Source: Mycobacterium sp. Aquia_213 (lineage in GTDB: Bacteria; Actinomycetota; Actinomycetes; Mycobacteriales; Mycobacteriaceae). From it: 64,000 bases of DNA. This document shows, one piece after another, positions 8,543-16,623 of the stretch; position 1 is the first letter of the stretch; every line of letters begins with the position of its first letter. Position numbers and translations under genes: made by a program. The notes under the pieces are model-generated. The model made no database searches and was not told the origin of the DNA. It saw nothing but the letters and a program-made list of their open reading frames with translations. The stretch covers positions 2,976,001-3,040,000 of the forward strand of contig NZ_CP113116.1 of the NCBI RefSeq assembly GCF_026625985.1. The letters run 5' to 3'.

Positions 8543-9286
8543 ATGTTCAGAAGAGTCGACACCTCCGATGGCCCCAAGCACAAACTGCTGACCATCGAAC
8601 TGCGTGATGTGGTGCGCGAATACCAGATTGGCGGACAAACGGTCCGCGCACTCGACGAGATCAGCCTGCGGCTCGAGGGCGGGCAGTTCGTCTCGATGGT
8701 CGGGCCTTCCGGTGCCGGCAAGAGCACGTTGCTGCATTTGCTCGGCGCGCTGGACTCCCCCGATTCCGGGTCGATCGAGTTCGACGGCGACGAAATCGGC
8801 CGGCTCAATGACCAACAGCAGTCGCAGTTTCGCCATCACCGCGTCGGGTTCATCTTCCAGTTTTTCAACCTGCTACCGACGCTGTCCGCTTGGGAGAACG
8901 TCGCGGTACCCAAGCTGCTCGACGGCGTGCGGCTCGGTAAAGCCAAACCGGATGCGATTGCGTTGCTGGAGCGGGTGGGTCTCGGACACCGGACCCAGCA
9001 CCGTCCGGCGGAACTCTCGGGTGGTCAGATGCAGCGGGTCGCGGTGGCGCGGGCGTTGATGATGGATCCACCGCTGATCCTCGCCGACGAACCCACCGGA
9101 AACCTCGACTCCACCACGGGCGCTTCGATATTGACGCTGCTCGGCGACGTCGCGCACGAAGCCGGCCGCGGCCGCCTGGTGGTGATGGTGACCCACAACC
9201 CCGAAGCCGCGGAGGCAACCGACCGGGTGATTATGCTGCAGGACGGGCGGGTCGTCTCCAACGAACGATCGGCGGTCCTGGTGTGA
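8543..9286 (+). CDS. ABC transporter ATP-binding protein (MacB/LolD type)
   Basis: A 247-residue nucleotide-binding subunit with all expected motifs: Walker A GPSGAGKST, Q-loop FIFQFFNLLPTLS, signature LSGGQMQRVAVARAL, Walker B LILADEPTGNLDS and the H-loop MVTHN. The spacing and the FNLLPTLS segment fit the MacB/LolD/FtsE class that drives mechanotransmission rather than classical substrate channels. An AGGAGG ribosome site lies just before the ATG. The stop overlaps the permease start by 4 bp, so the two are made as a unit. Confidence 0.93.
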   Translation: MFRRVDTSDGPKHKLLTIELRDVVREYQIGGQTVRALDEISLRLEGGQFVSMVGPSGAGKSTLLHLLGALDSPDSGSIEFDGDEIGRLNDQQQSQFRHHRVGFIFQFFNLLPTLSAWENVAVPKLLDGVRLGKAKPDAIALLERVGLGHRTQHRPAELSGGQMQRVAVARALMMDPPLILADEPTGNLDSTTGASILTLLGDVAHEAGRGRLVVMVTHNPEAAEATDRVIMLQDGRVVSNERSAVLV

Positions 9287-11823
9287 AACCGGGTTCCGCG
9301 CTCAGCGCCGCCGCAAGCCGGCTCCGGGTGTTCAGCTTGCGTGAGCTCGCCGTGCACCGGCGGCGCACGGTCGCGTCGATCGCGGTAATGGCCGTCTCCG
9401 CAATGTATTTGGTTGCGGTATTCGGTATCTTCGGGTCGATCACCGGATCGGTCAATCGCCTCAGCGATGGGATCGCCGGCATCGCCTCGCTGGAGGTCTC
9501 CGGGATCACCGACGCAGGATTTCCCGACGCGATCGCCGCCGATGTTGCCGCGGTTCCCGGAGTGGCGACCGCGGCGCCCATGATCCGGACGCCGGTGTCC
9601 ACCTCGTCCGGGCCGGTGCTGCTGTTCGGCGCCGACGATCGCCTCGCGGCGTTGGGTGGTGTCCTGAAGGACGCGTTGAAGAACGGTGCACCAGATCAGT
9701 TGAAAAACGGTGCGCCAGATCAACTGACGAATCCACCCGGGCCCGCGAACGGGGTTCGGGTGGGTCCGGGAGTCGGTCGTGCCAAAGGAGAGACGTTCCA
9801 GCTTGGCTCGAGTTCGGTCACGGTGACTGAGGTGCTCGCCGGCAAGGATGTTGCGGCGCTCAACGGCGGACACTACGTCCTCGCGCCACTTGCGCTGGCG
9901 CAGAACATCACCGGTCGTCAGGGTCAGCTCGACTCGATCCTGATCACGCTCAAGCCCGGTGTGGATCTGGGCCAGGTCCGCACCGCCGTCAGTGCGGCGG
10001 TCAACGGCCGCGCCATCGTCGCTGACCCGAGTATGAGGGCTACCCGGGCCGGCGACGGTGTCAAGCTGATGAACTACATGGCCCTGATGGGCGCGATGGT
10101 GGCGCTGATGGTCGGCGCCTTCTTGATCTACACCACGATGACCATGGCGATCACCCAGCGCCGGCCCGTCATCTCGCTGCTGCGCGCGATCGGCGGCCGG
10201 CGCACCGTCATCGTTCGCGACATGCTGGCGGAAGCGGCAATCCTCGGGGTGATCGGCGGCGTGATCGGATCGGCCATCGGAATCCTGATGGGCCGCCTCG
10301 CGATTGGCCAATTGCCACCGGCCATGACACAAGGCCTGGAAGCCCGCATCGAATACTGGCTACCCAGCTACGCGATACCTGTCGCGGTCGTCACGACCGC
10401 GCTCACCAGCGTGGTCGCTTCGGCGATGGCCGCACGGCAGGTGTACAAGGTCGCCCCCATCGAGGCGTTGGCACCCGTCGGGGTATCGGCTGCCGACCGC
10501 GTGCCGCGCTGGCTGCGAGTCGTCTGCGGCGTTGGGGCGGTAGTGATCTTCGCGGTGTCGATCGCGATCGTCATCACCCAGCGCGGCGTGTTGGCGTTCA
10601 TCGCGATGTCGGCCGTCTTCTCCGCGGAGGTCGCACTTGGTTTCGCACTCACGATGCCGATCGTCGGCGCCGCGGCCGCAACCGCGCGAATATTCGGCAC
10701 CGTCGGCGCCCTTGCCGCGGCGACCATCGAACGCGCGCCGCGCCGGGTGTGGGCGACGGTCATGACGGTGGTCATCGCGGTCATCACGACCGTCACGATT
10801 ACCGGCACGAACAACGACATGATCCGATCCGCGCGTGGCATCTTCGCATCGGTGGTGGATACCCCGGTGTGGGTGAGCGCGAATCCGCCGGATACCTATC
10901 CCACTGATGCTCTGCCGCAAGGACTTTCCGACAAGCTGGCCGCCGTGCCGGGCGTCGCGCATGTCACCGAGGGTGCGTTCGGGTTCGCCGAGGTCGGGGG
11001 CACGAGGGTGATGCTCGACGGGTTCTCCGCCGGGACCGCCGATCCGCTGTTCCGGGCACTCGACCCACGGGTGCGCGACGACGTGCTGGCCGGTCGCGGG
11101 GTCGTACTCTCGCAGAATCTGGGCAAGACCCTGCACGTTCGGGTCGGCGACCCACTCCGCATGCAAACGCCGCACGGCGTGCAGCAGGCGACGGTGCTGG
11201 CCCTGGTGCCCTATTTCTCGACGGTCATCGGCACCCTCGGTTTGAGTCTGGATCAGATGCGGACGTGGTTCGACCGCCCGTCGGCGACCACCCTGCAGAT
11301 CGCCGCGGCCCCGGGCGTGGATTCGCGTCGGCTATTGACCGATATCCGTGCGGCCGTGCCCGCCCCGAACTACGCCTACGACGGCAACGCCGAGCTGGCG
11401 GGGCTCGAAGCGCCGATGCATCAGAGCATGTTCATCGCCAACGCCGTCTGGATAATCGTCGTGCTGGTGGCCGCGGTCGCGCTGCTCAACACGTTGACGC
11501 TCTCCGTGCTGGAACGGCGCCGCGAACTCGGGGTGCTGCGCGCGATGGGATCCAGCCGCCGGTTCACCCTGCGGATGGTGCTGGCCGAGGCGGCCGGAAT
11601 CGGTGTTGTGGGCGGTGTTTTGGGACTGGTGTTGGGGTGCGCCGACCAGTGGCTGTTCAGCCTCGTCAGCGGCGACATGATGAATTTCCACGTCACCTTC
11701 CACCCCAGCTGGATGGCGTTTGCCTTTACCCTCGGCGCTCTGGCGATCAGCCTGCTCGGTTCGGTACCGCCGGCCCGCCGCGCGGCCCGGCTCAACATCA
11801 TCGAAGCGGTCGGTGTCGAGTAA
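9283..11823 (+). CDS. ABC transporter permease, FtsX/MacB family
   Basis: An 846-residue integral membrane protein with two FtsX-type halves. The first helix (about residues 29-52) is followed by an extracytoplasmic MacB-PCD-like domain, three helices from about 262, the middle helices near 410-470, a second extracytoplasmic domain and a final three-helix FtsX bundle with LERRRELGVLRAMGSSRRF. With the overlapping ATPase it should export lipid or lipoprotein cargo or small molecules. A 24-bp in-frame duplication gives LKNGAPDQ twice at residues 132-147. It ends 3 bp from the convergent methyltransferase gene. Confidence 0.9.
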   Translation: MKPGSALSAAASRLRVFSLRELAVHRRRTVASIAVMAVSAMYLVAVFGIFGSITGSVNRLSDGIAGIASLEVSGITDAGFPDAIAADVAAVPGVATAAPMIRTPVSTSSGPVLLFGADDRLAALGGVLKDALKNGAPDQLKNGAPDQLTNPPGPANGVRVGPGVGRAKGETFQLGSSSVTVTEVLAGKDVAALNGGHYVLAPLALAQNITGRQGQLDSILITLKPGVDLGQVRTAVSAAVNGRAIVADPSMRATRAGDGVKLMNYMALMGAMVALMVGAFLIYTTMTMAITQRRPVISLLRAIGGRRTVIVRDMLAEAAILGVIGGVIGSAIGILMGRLAIGQLPPAMTQGLEARIEYWLPSYAIPVAVVTTALTSVVASAMAARQVYKVAPIEALAPVGVSAADRVPRWLRVVCGVGAVVIFAVSIAIVITQRGVLAFIAMSAVFSAEVALGFALTMPIVGAAAATARIFGTVGALAAATIERAPRRVWATVMTVVIAVITTVTITGTNNDMIRSARGIFASVVDTPVWVSANPPDTYPTDALPQGLSDKLAAVPGVAHVTEGAFGFAEVGGTRVMLDGFSAGTADPLFRALDPRVRDDVLAGRGVVLSQNLGKTLHVRVGDPLRMQTPHGVQQATVLALVPYFSTVIGTLGLSLDQMRTWFDRPSATTLQIAAAPGVDSRRLLTDIRAAVPAPNYAYDGNAELAGLEAPMHQSMFIANAVWIIVVLVAAVALLNTLTLSVLERRRELGVLRAMGSSRRFTLRMVLAEAAGIGVVGGVLGLVLGCADQWLFSLVSGDMMNFHVTFHPSWMAFAFTLGALAISLLGSVPPARRAARLNIIEAVGVE
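9676..9723 (+). repeat. two-copy 24-bp tandem repeat inside permease gene
   Basis: Units at 9676-9699 and 9700-9723 differ at three bases, all silent or conservative, and each encodes LKNGAPDQ in the first periplasmic-side domain. The preceding CTGAAGGACGCG resembles the start of a third, degraded unit. It looks like a recent slippage duplication that kept frame. Confidence 0.85.
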
Positions 11824-11826
11824 GAA

Positions 11827-12432
11827 CTACTCCACGAGCGTGGCGAAGCCCTGCAGATGGGGTTTGCACGGAAACGGCACCGGGGTGCGCGGGATGCGGC
11901 GAAGTCCGGCGGTATCGAATCCGGCGGCCGCAATCGAGTCGACTGTTCGCCGGTTCGGTTCACATCCCGCGGCCAGCCAGGACCATGGCTTGGCGACCAG
12001 ATCCTGCAACCGGCCCGTCGCGCCCTCGCCGCGCACGTGCTCGAGGACGACCAGCCGGCCGCCCGGCACCAGGACCCGCCGGATCTCCGTCAGCGTCGCG
12101 GTGACATCGCCGACCGAGCACAACACCAACCCGATATGAACCGAGTCGAAACTGTTGTCGCCGAACGGTATTGACTCGCCGGTCCCTTCGACGATATCGG
12201 CGGTGATTCCGTGGCGAAGCGCCAGATGAGACGCCATCTGCCGGAACGCGGCCACCGGCTCGACCGCGGAGATCGACGTCACCGCCGACGGGATGAACTT
12301 CAGGTCGGTTCCCGGTCCCAGACCCACCAGCAGCAGCCGGCCGGTCGCGTGCGCAATCGCGTCTCGGCGATACCGGTTGTAGAAGAGGCGATCGAAAACC
12401 GGCTGGCCGAACCGATATATGTAGGGAAACAA
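11827..12432 (-). CDS. class I SAM-dependent methyltransferase
   Basis: A 201-residue Rossmann-fold methyltransferase of the Methyltransf_11 group. Motif I is LLLVGLGPGTDLKF, motif II carries the acidic AVEP, then GTGESIPFGDNSFDSVHIG and the post-motif LVPGGRLVVLEHV. The N-terminal YIYRFGQPVFDRLFYNRYRR resembles phospholipid N-methyltransferase/UbiE-like relatives that act on lipids, but the substrate is not determinable. It is convergent with the ABC permease gene and lies downstream of the DUF4389 gene on the same strand. Confidence 0.85.
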   Translation of the reverse strand: MFPYIYRFGQPVFDRLFYNRYRRDAIAHATGRLLLVGLGPGTDLKFIPSAVTSISAVEPVAAFRQMASHLALRHGITADIVEGTGESIPFGDNSFDSVHIGLVLCSVGDVTATLTEIRRVLVPGGRLVVLEHVRGEGATGRLQDLVAKPWSWLAAGCEPNRRTVDSIAAAGFDTAGLRRIPRTPVPFPCKPHLQGFATLVE

Positions 12433-12446
12433 CGGATTACCGGGCG

Positions 12447-13076
12447 TTATCGGCTACCTAGGTCCATTCGAAAAGGCGGGTACTCGTCACGCATCAACGA
12501 TACATACACCGCGACCCGGTAGCGCCATCGCACAATGCCCATCAGCAGATCGAACATGCCCTGCGGGATCGTTCCGGTGCACAACAACCCCACCGCGGCC
12601 ATCACACAGAGCACCTGCAGCACCGGCTCCAGCGCCCAGCACAGGAGTATCTGCGGGGCCCCCAAAAGCCACGTCTTCACCAGGACGGCCCAATTCGTCA
12701 GGTGCTCGGGATATTCGACGTCGAGCTCGCCCGGATAGTCGGGCCGGGCCGCCAGCGTAAAGGGTGGGTATTTGTCAGTGCTGTTCATCGGAAATCGGTA
12801 GTTCATGACCCGCCAGGACCAGCGCAGCACGCCGACATTGAAGTTGAAGATCGGGCGTGGATACCGCCCGGTGAACAGGATCGCGACACCTGCCACGACC
12901 GTCAGGATTGGATACACCAGGTAAAGGAGAATCAGGATGGGATAGTGCGGCACGGCCAGCACACACCACTTCACGAGCCAGAGCCAGCGCGAAGGGGAAT
13001 CGAAATCACCACGCACGCGGACGGTCTCGACCGGCGCGCGGGCCGATTCGATCCCGACGACACGGGGTTCGGTCAC
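12447..13076 (-). CDS. DUF4389 membrane protein with internal duplication
   Basis: A 209-residue membrane protein. Two similar halves each have a helix pair followed by TG(R/T)xP, an F-rich segment, RW(S/R)(W/Y)RV and a terminal YPPF, the hallmark of DUF4389. Half 1 spans about residues 25-110 and half 2 about 125-205. The start is decided by AGGAGG at 13085-13090 with 8 nt to GTG 13076; the GTG at 13085 overlaps that site and is less likely. The ribosome site lies inside the 3' end of the upstream flavin monooxygenase gene, so the two are cotranscribed. Function is unknown. Confidence 0.8.
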   Translation of the reverse strand: MTEPRVVGIESARAPVETVRVRGDFDSPSRWLWLVKWCVLAVPHYPILILLYLVYPILTVVAGVAILFTGRYPRPIFNFNVGVLRWSWRVMNYRFPMNSTDKYPPFTLAARPDYPGELDVEYPEHLTNWAVLVKTWLLGAPQILLCWALEPVLQVLCVMAAVGLLCTGTIPQGMFDLLMGIVRWRYRVAVYVSLMRDEYPPFRMDLGSR

Positions 13077-13081
13077 GGTGA

Positions 13082-14347
13082 TCACCTCCTGATCGGAGTC
13101 GCTTCCGCCAGATCGCGATCGACCTTCGCCGCGATCCGCGGGTGGCTGGTCATCCGCACGAAATGGGTCAATATCGAGGTGTGCAAGCGATCCGACATCA
13201 ATGCCGCCGGCCGCAACACGGACTCGCGATGCGAGACCTGCAGCGACGCCACCCGGGACACCGCGCTCACTTGACGTCGCCGGGTCTTCTCGTATGAGCG
13301 CAGCGCACGGGAAAGCTCGGCCCGGCTGCTGCCGCCGTCCAGACCCGAAATCGTCTTGCACAACACCATGGTGTCGAGCAGGGCCTGATTCGTTCCCTGC
13401 GCGAAAGTGGGCGGCATCGTGTGGGCGGCGTCGCCGAGCAGGGTCACCGGCCCAGCACTCAACGGCTCGGATACCGGATGCCGGAAATGCGGGTAGGGCG
13501 ACTGCGCCAAATCGGCGTCGGTCAGTTTCCCGAGCACCAGGTCAACCGAATCAGACCAGCCGGCGAAGGTGGATCGGATCGCCTCGATCGGGCGATGTGG
13601 CCGAATGAAATCGTGCGACCACGGCAAGTCGAACCACCACTGCACGCATCCGCCGCCGGCCGGCCAGACGCCGGTGTTTCCGGTAGCACCGATGACGAGG
13701 TGAGCGGTCTCCCGGTCGATCAGCTCGGGAAGGCTGACGAGCCCCTGCCAGCTGCACCAGCCTGTCGGTTCGGCGGGTGGCGCGCCGACCACGTCCCGGA
13801 TCACCGAATGCAGACCGTCGGCACCGATCAATAGGTCGCCTTCGGCCACACTGCCGTCCTCGAACCCGACCGCTACGCAATCCGGCATCGTGATGACCTG
13901 GGCGGCGCGCGCGTTGCATCGGACGCGACCGGTCGGAAAGTCCGCCAGCAGCCGTTCCAGCAGCACCCGGCGGGGAACCATCCGAACGGCCGCGCCCAGT
14001 TGTTTGACCATCGCGTCCACGTCCAGCGTGGCGATCCGGTGTCCCCTCGACGTCAGCAGGCGCACGCTCGACAGCGGTTGACCCGCCCCGTCCATGTCGA
14101 CGCCCAGCTGCCGCAGTACCACCCCGCCGTTGGACCAGATGGTCACCGCGCCGCCACCTGCCCGCGTATCGGCGCGCTGGTCGAAGACGGCGACCTCGTG
14201 TCCGTTCCGCAGCAATCCGCGGGCGACAGAAATACCGCTCACTCCCGCGCCGATCACCAGGACCCGAAGTGGTCGCCCCGACCGCGCCTTCGAGGATGGT
14301 AAACAGCTGATATGACTGCTGGTGCTAGCGCGATCACGCTGTTCCAT
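13082..14347 (-). CDS. FAD-dependent monooxygenase (PHBH fold)
   Basis: About 421 residues with the FAD N-terminal fold (LVIGAGVSGISVARGLL), the DG motif (LLIGADGLHSVIRD) and the FAD-binding GDAAHTMPPTFAQGTNQALLD segment, placing it with salicylate-hydroxylase/TetX-like class A monooxygenases. The ATG at 14347 is the best start because no good codon lies between it and the FAD motif, but it makes this gene overlap the divergent gene at 14312 by 36 bp. Substrate unknown. It is followed within 5 bp by the DUF4389 gene. Confidence 0.82.
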   Translation of the reverse strand: MEQRDRASTSSHISCLPSSKARSGRPLRVLVIGAGVSGISVARGLLRNGHEVAVFDQRADTRAGGGAVTIWSNGGVVLRQLGVDMDGAGQPLSSVRLLTSRGHRIATLDVDAMVKQLGAAVRMVPRRVLLERLLADFPTGRVRCNARAAQVITMPDCVAVGFEDGSVAEGDLLIGADGLHSVIRDVVGAPPAEPTGWCSWQGLVSLPELIDRETAHLVIGATGNTGVWPAGGGCVQWWFDLPWSHDFIRPHRPIEAIRSTFAGWSDSVDLVLGKLTDADLAQSPYPHFRHPVSEPLSAGPVTLLGDAAHTMPPTFAQGTNQALLDTMVLCKTISGLDGGSSRAELSRALRSYEKTRRRQVSAVSRVASLQVSHRESVLRPAALMSDRLHTSILTHFVRMTSHPRIAAKVDRDLAEATPIRR

Positions 14348-15241
14348 CCGCCCTCTGATCCTGCGCGATTCGGCCAGTGGGTGGTCGGCTATCTTGCTTC
14401 GGCTCGTCACTCTCCTGGACACGTAGGTGCGCGCGAATCGGTTCAAGGGAGCAGGCCGCTCGATTGGGCGGTCGAAGTCACTTTCCGCGATTCCGATCTG
14501 CTCGACGCTTGGCTGGACAGCAATGAGCGTCAAGCCGTTCTGCGCGAAGGCGAAACGCAGGGCTGGTGGCGGTGCGCAACCGAACTGATCCTCATGCAGG
14601 GTGAATCGCCGGCCGCCAACGTCGGGGTATTCCTGCACAGCGTGACACCAGGCAAAGAAGTTGAATTCATCGAAACCCAAAGCGAACTCACACGCAGCAT
14701 CGTCGCATTTCCCGGATACGAAGGCACGGCGGTCTTTCCGGCTGATTCGTCCGGACAACAGTGGATGTCGGTGCTTCGATTCCGTCGCGCGGATGAGCTG
14801 ACGAACTGGATGCGCTCGCGAGAACGGCAGGAAGCGCTGCCCCGCCTGCGCGGCGGATTGACCGGCGACTTCGCCGAATTGGCACGCAGCGCACCGTTCG
14901 GGTCCACGATTCGAATTGCGGACGGACAGACCAGGATCACGCCGGCATGGAAGACGGCGATGCTGGTGCTGCTCTGCCTCTACCCCTCCGTGATGCTGCT
15001 GTCGAAGTCGCTCTCGCCCGCGCTGGGCAACCTTGGGGTCAGCCAGTCGGTGTCCGTATTCGCCGGCAACGTCGTCAGCATCGTTGCGCTGCAATGGGTC
15101 TTGGTCCCGGCCGTTTCACGGCCCTTCCGGCGCTGGCTCGACCCAATCGATGGGGCGTCCACCCGGATCAGCGTGGCCGGTGCGGCGACGATAGCGGTCG
15201 CCTACGCCGCGCTCCTCACGCTTTTCCAGCTCGTGGGCTAG
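14312..15241 (+). CDS. double ABM-domain membrane protein
   Basis: A 309-residue protein with two antibiotic-biosynthesis-monooxygenase (dimeric alpha/beta barrel) domains, about residues 8-95 and 105-195. The first has a WAVEVTF/LDAWLDSNERQAVL strand-helix pair and the second WMSVLRF/LTNWMRSRERQEAL. Three transmembrane segments follow at about 215-235, 245-268 and 285-305. Soluble ABM proteins work as dimers, so this is a fused dimer tethered to the membrane by its C-terminus. It is divergent from the flavin monooxygenase and overlaps its likely start. The enzymatic role is unproven. Confidence 0.8.
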   Translation: MTAGASAITLFHPPSDPARFGQWVVGYLASARHSPGHVGARESVQGSRPLDWAVEVTFRDSDLLDAWLDSNERQAVLREGETQGWWRCATELILMQGESPAANVGVFLHSVTPGKEVEFIETQSELTRSIVAFPGYEGTAVFPADSSGQQWMSVLRFRRADELTNWMRSRERQEALPRLRGGLTGDFAELARSAPFGSTIRIADGQTRITPAWKTAMLVLLCLYPSVMLLSKSLSPALGNLGVSQSVSVFAGNVVSIVALQWVLVPAVSRPFRRWLDPIDGASTRISVAGAATIAVAYAALLTLFQLVG

Positions 15242-16125
15242 CCGCGCGCGCCAATCATCTTGTGCAGGTCTTCGATCCCCCACGGCTCGGCGTCATGGTG
15301 GTCGCGATACCCCAGCAGGGACGGCGTGGGCCGATCGAAGCGGCCGACGAATCCGCCTGCGGCAACCAGGATCTGGCCCGTCACATCACGCGCCAGATCG
15401 CTTGCGAGATAGGCGTAGAGCGGGGCCACAAACGCGGGCGGAGCACTATCCAGCGAGGCTTGCATGGTCACGTCGTCCAGCAATCCACGGCGGTGCAAAT
15501 CCGCGATGTGCTTTTCGTACTCGGCTCCGGTGGACAGTCGCGTCCGCGCGCCGGGGCACACCACGTTGGCCCGCACGCCTTTGGCTTTCAGCTCCGCGGC
15601 GATGGCCACCGTCAAGCCGTTGACCGCACCCTTGCCCGCGGGGTAGCCGGTACCGCCGTAATCGCCGAGAAAGGCCACCGAGCTGGTGTTGACGATCGTC
15701 CCGTGTCCCTGCGCGACCATCGCGCGCGCCGCGACCCGGCAGGTGTGAAACACCGTGCCGACGTGGGCGTCGATCAACCGATGGAACTCGTCGGGCGTGA
15801 TGTCCAGGATCGAAGATCCGGGCGGCTCGGCAATCCCGGCGCAGTTGATCAGGATGTCGAATCGCCCGAACGCGTCGCGGCAGGTGTCGACCAGCGCCAC
15901 GGCGACGGCCTCGTCGTCCGCGGCTCCGACCACCGCGGTGGCTCGCCCGCCGGATGCCGTGACCGCCGCGACGGTTTCCGCCACGGCATCGGCGTCACGA
16001 CCGTTGACGACGACGCCGACGCCCAGTTCGCCCAGTAGTTCGACGACCGCGCGGCCAATGCCACGGCTACCCCCGGAAACCACCGCAGCGCGCCGGGCCA
16101 GCTGGCCCTGGTCGCTCATCGGCAC
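15238..16125 (-). CDS. SDR family NAD(P)-dependent oxidoreductase
   Basis: A classical-type short-chain dehydrogenase of about 293-295 residues with VSGGSRGIG for cofactor binding, INCAGIA, the Ser of NTSSVAF and the catalytic YPAGK pair. The C-terminus is longer than usual, ending GYRDHHDAEPWGIEDLHKMIG. Starts at 16125 and 16119 (MSDQ) are both possible. Its 3' end overlaps the convergent ABM gene by 4 bp. The substrate is not deducible. Confidence 0.85.
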   Translation of the reverse strand: MPMSDQGQLARRAAVVSGGSRGIGRAVVELLGELGVGVVVNGRDADAVAETVAAVTASGGRATAVVGAADDEAVAVALVDTCRDAFGRFDILINCAGIAEPPGSSILDITPDEFHRLIDAHVGTVFHTCRVAARAMVAQGHGTIVNTSSVAFLGDYGGTGYPAGKGAVNGLTVAIAAELKAKGVRANVVCPGARTRLSTGAEYEKHIADLHRRGLLDDVTMQASLDSAPPAFVAPLYAYLASDLARDVTGQILVAAGGFVGRFDRPTPSLLGYRDHHDAEPWGIEDLHKMIGARG

Positions 16126-16554
16126 CGCCCGCCTGCAGCGTCTTCCCGATGATGCTGGCAGGCGCGCTCCGCGGCGCTGGTCACCGACATTTGCCGAAGA
16201 GTACGCGTTTGCTGTGGACCAGCGATTTCCAGGTCGGCGGAGCCGGATCGGGACACCCGCAGGTTGCTCGGCGTCGGGCGATTGCCATCAATCACCGATC
16301 CATGGCGCCGGGGGGTAGTATGTCAAGTTAAGTCCGTCTGGACGCATCGCCGTTTAGCTAAAAGCGGTTCAGTCAGCCGTACGACCGCTGGGCTGTGGCG
16401 CTGGTGATTCATGACTCCCGGATCGCACCCCTGCGTGGCGCACGCGCTGTCAACACCTGATCCGTGTCAACGGGTCTGGTGCAGTGGAGTGCCGTGCACA
16501 CGCCTACGCGCACGATACCTCGCTGCAAGCCACCTCAAGGAGAGTGTGCTAGCG
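16126..16554. other. intergenic region upstream of sigma factor
   Basis: About 430 bp without a convincing gene between the divergent SDR and the sigma-factor unit. I looked for a SigF-type promoter (GGTTT then GGGTA at about 15-17 nt) and did not find a good match. The only clear landmark is AAGGAG at 16537-16542, just before a short leader ORF. The sigma gene's promoter must lie here but cannot be assigned. Confidence 0.5.
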
Positions 16555-16623
16555 ATGCAAATCCATTGGTGTGCAAAGTATTTCGCACGGCAGCTAATCG
16601 GGACTAGGCGGTTGGCCAGATGA
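16555..16623 (+). CDS. possible 22-codon leader ORF coupled to the sigma factor
   Basis: ATG at 16555 opens a 22-codon frame beginning MQIHWCAKYF whose TGA overlaps the sigma-factor ATG as ATGA. AAGGAG lies 12 nt upstream; an in-frame GTG at 16546 is an alternative start closer to it. The sigma gene itself has no good ribosome site directly before its ATG, so translation may depend on this upstream frame. It is too short to judge by composition and no family is recognised. Confidence 0.4.
   Translation: MQIHWCAKYFARQLIGTRRLAR
16571..16588 (+). promoter_or_regulatory. hairpin inside leader ORF
   Basis: GTGCAAA-GTAT-TTCGCAC forms a near-perfect 7-bp stem with one G-T style mismatch and a 4-nt loop, about 30-50 nt before the sigma-factor start. 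If the leader ORF is translated, ribosomes would pass through this hairpin, which could tune the coupling. Confidence 0.3.

Noticed and set aside
13083..13085. GTG 13085 as start of the DUF4389 gene
   Set aside because: It overlaps the AGGAGG ribosome site at 13085-13090; the GTG at 13076 has proper spacing.
16126..16554. SigF-type promoter for the sigma factor
   Set aside because: The nearest GGTT and GGG boxes have wrong spacing or sequence; no good match to GGTTT-N15-17-GGGTA.
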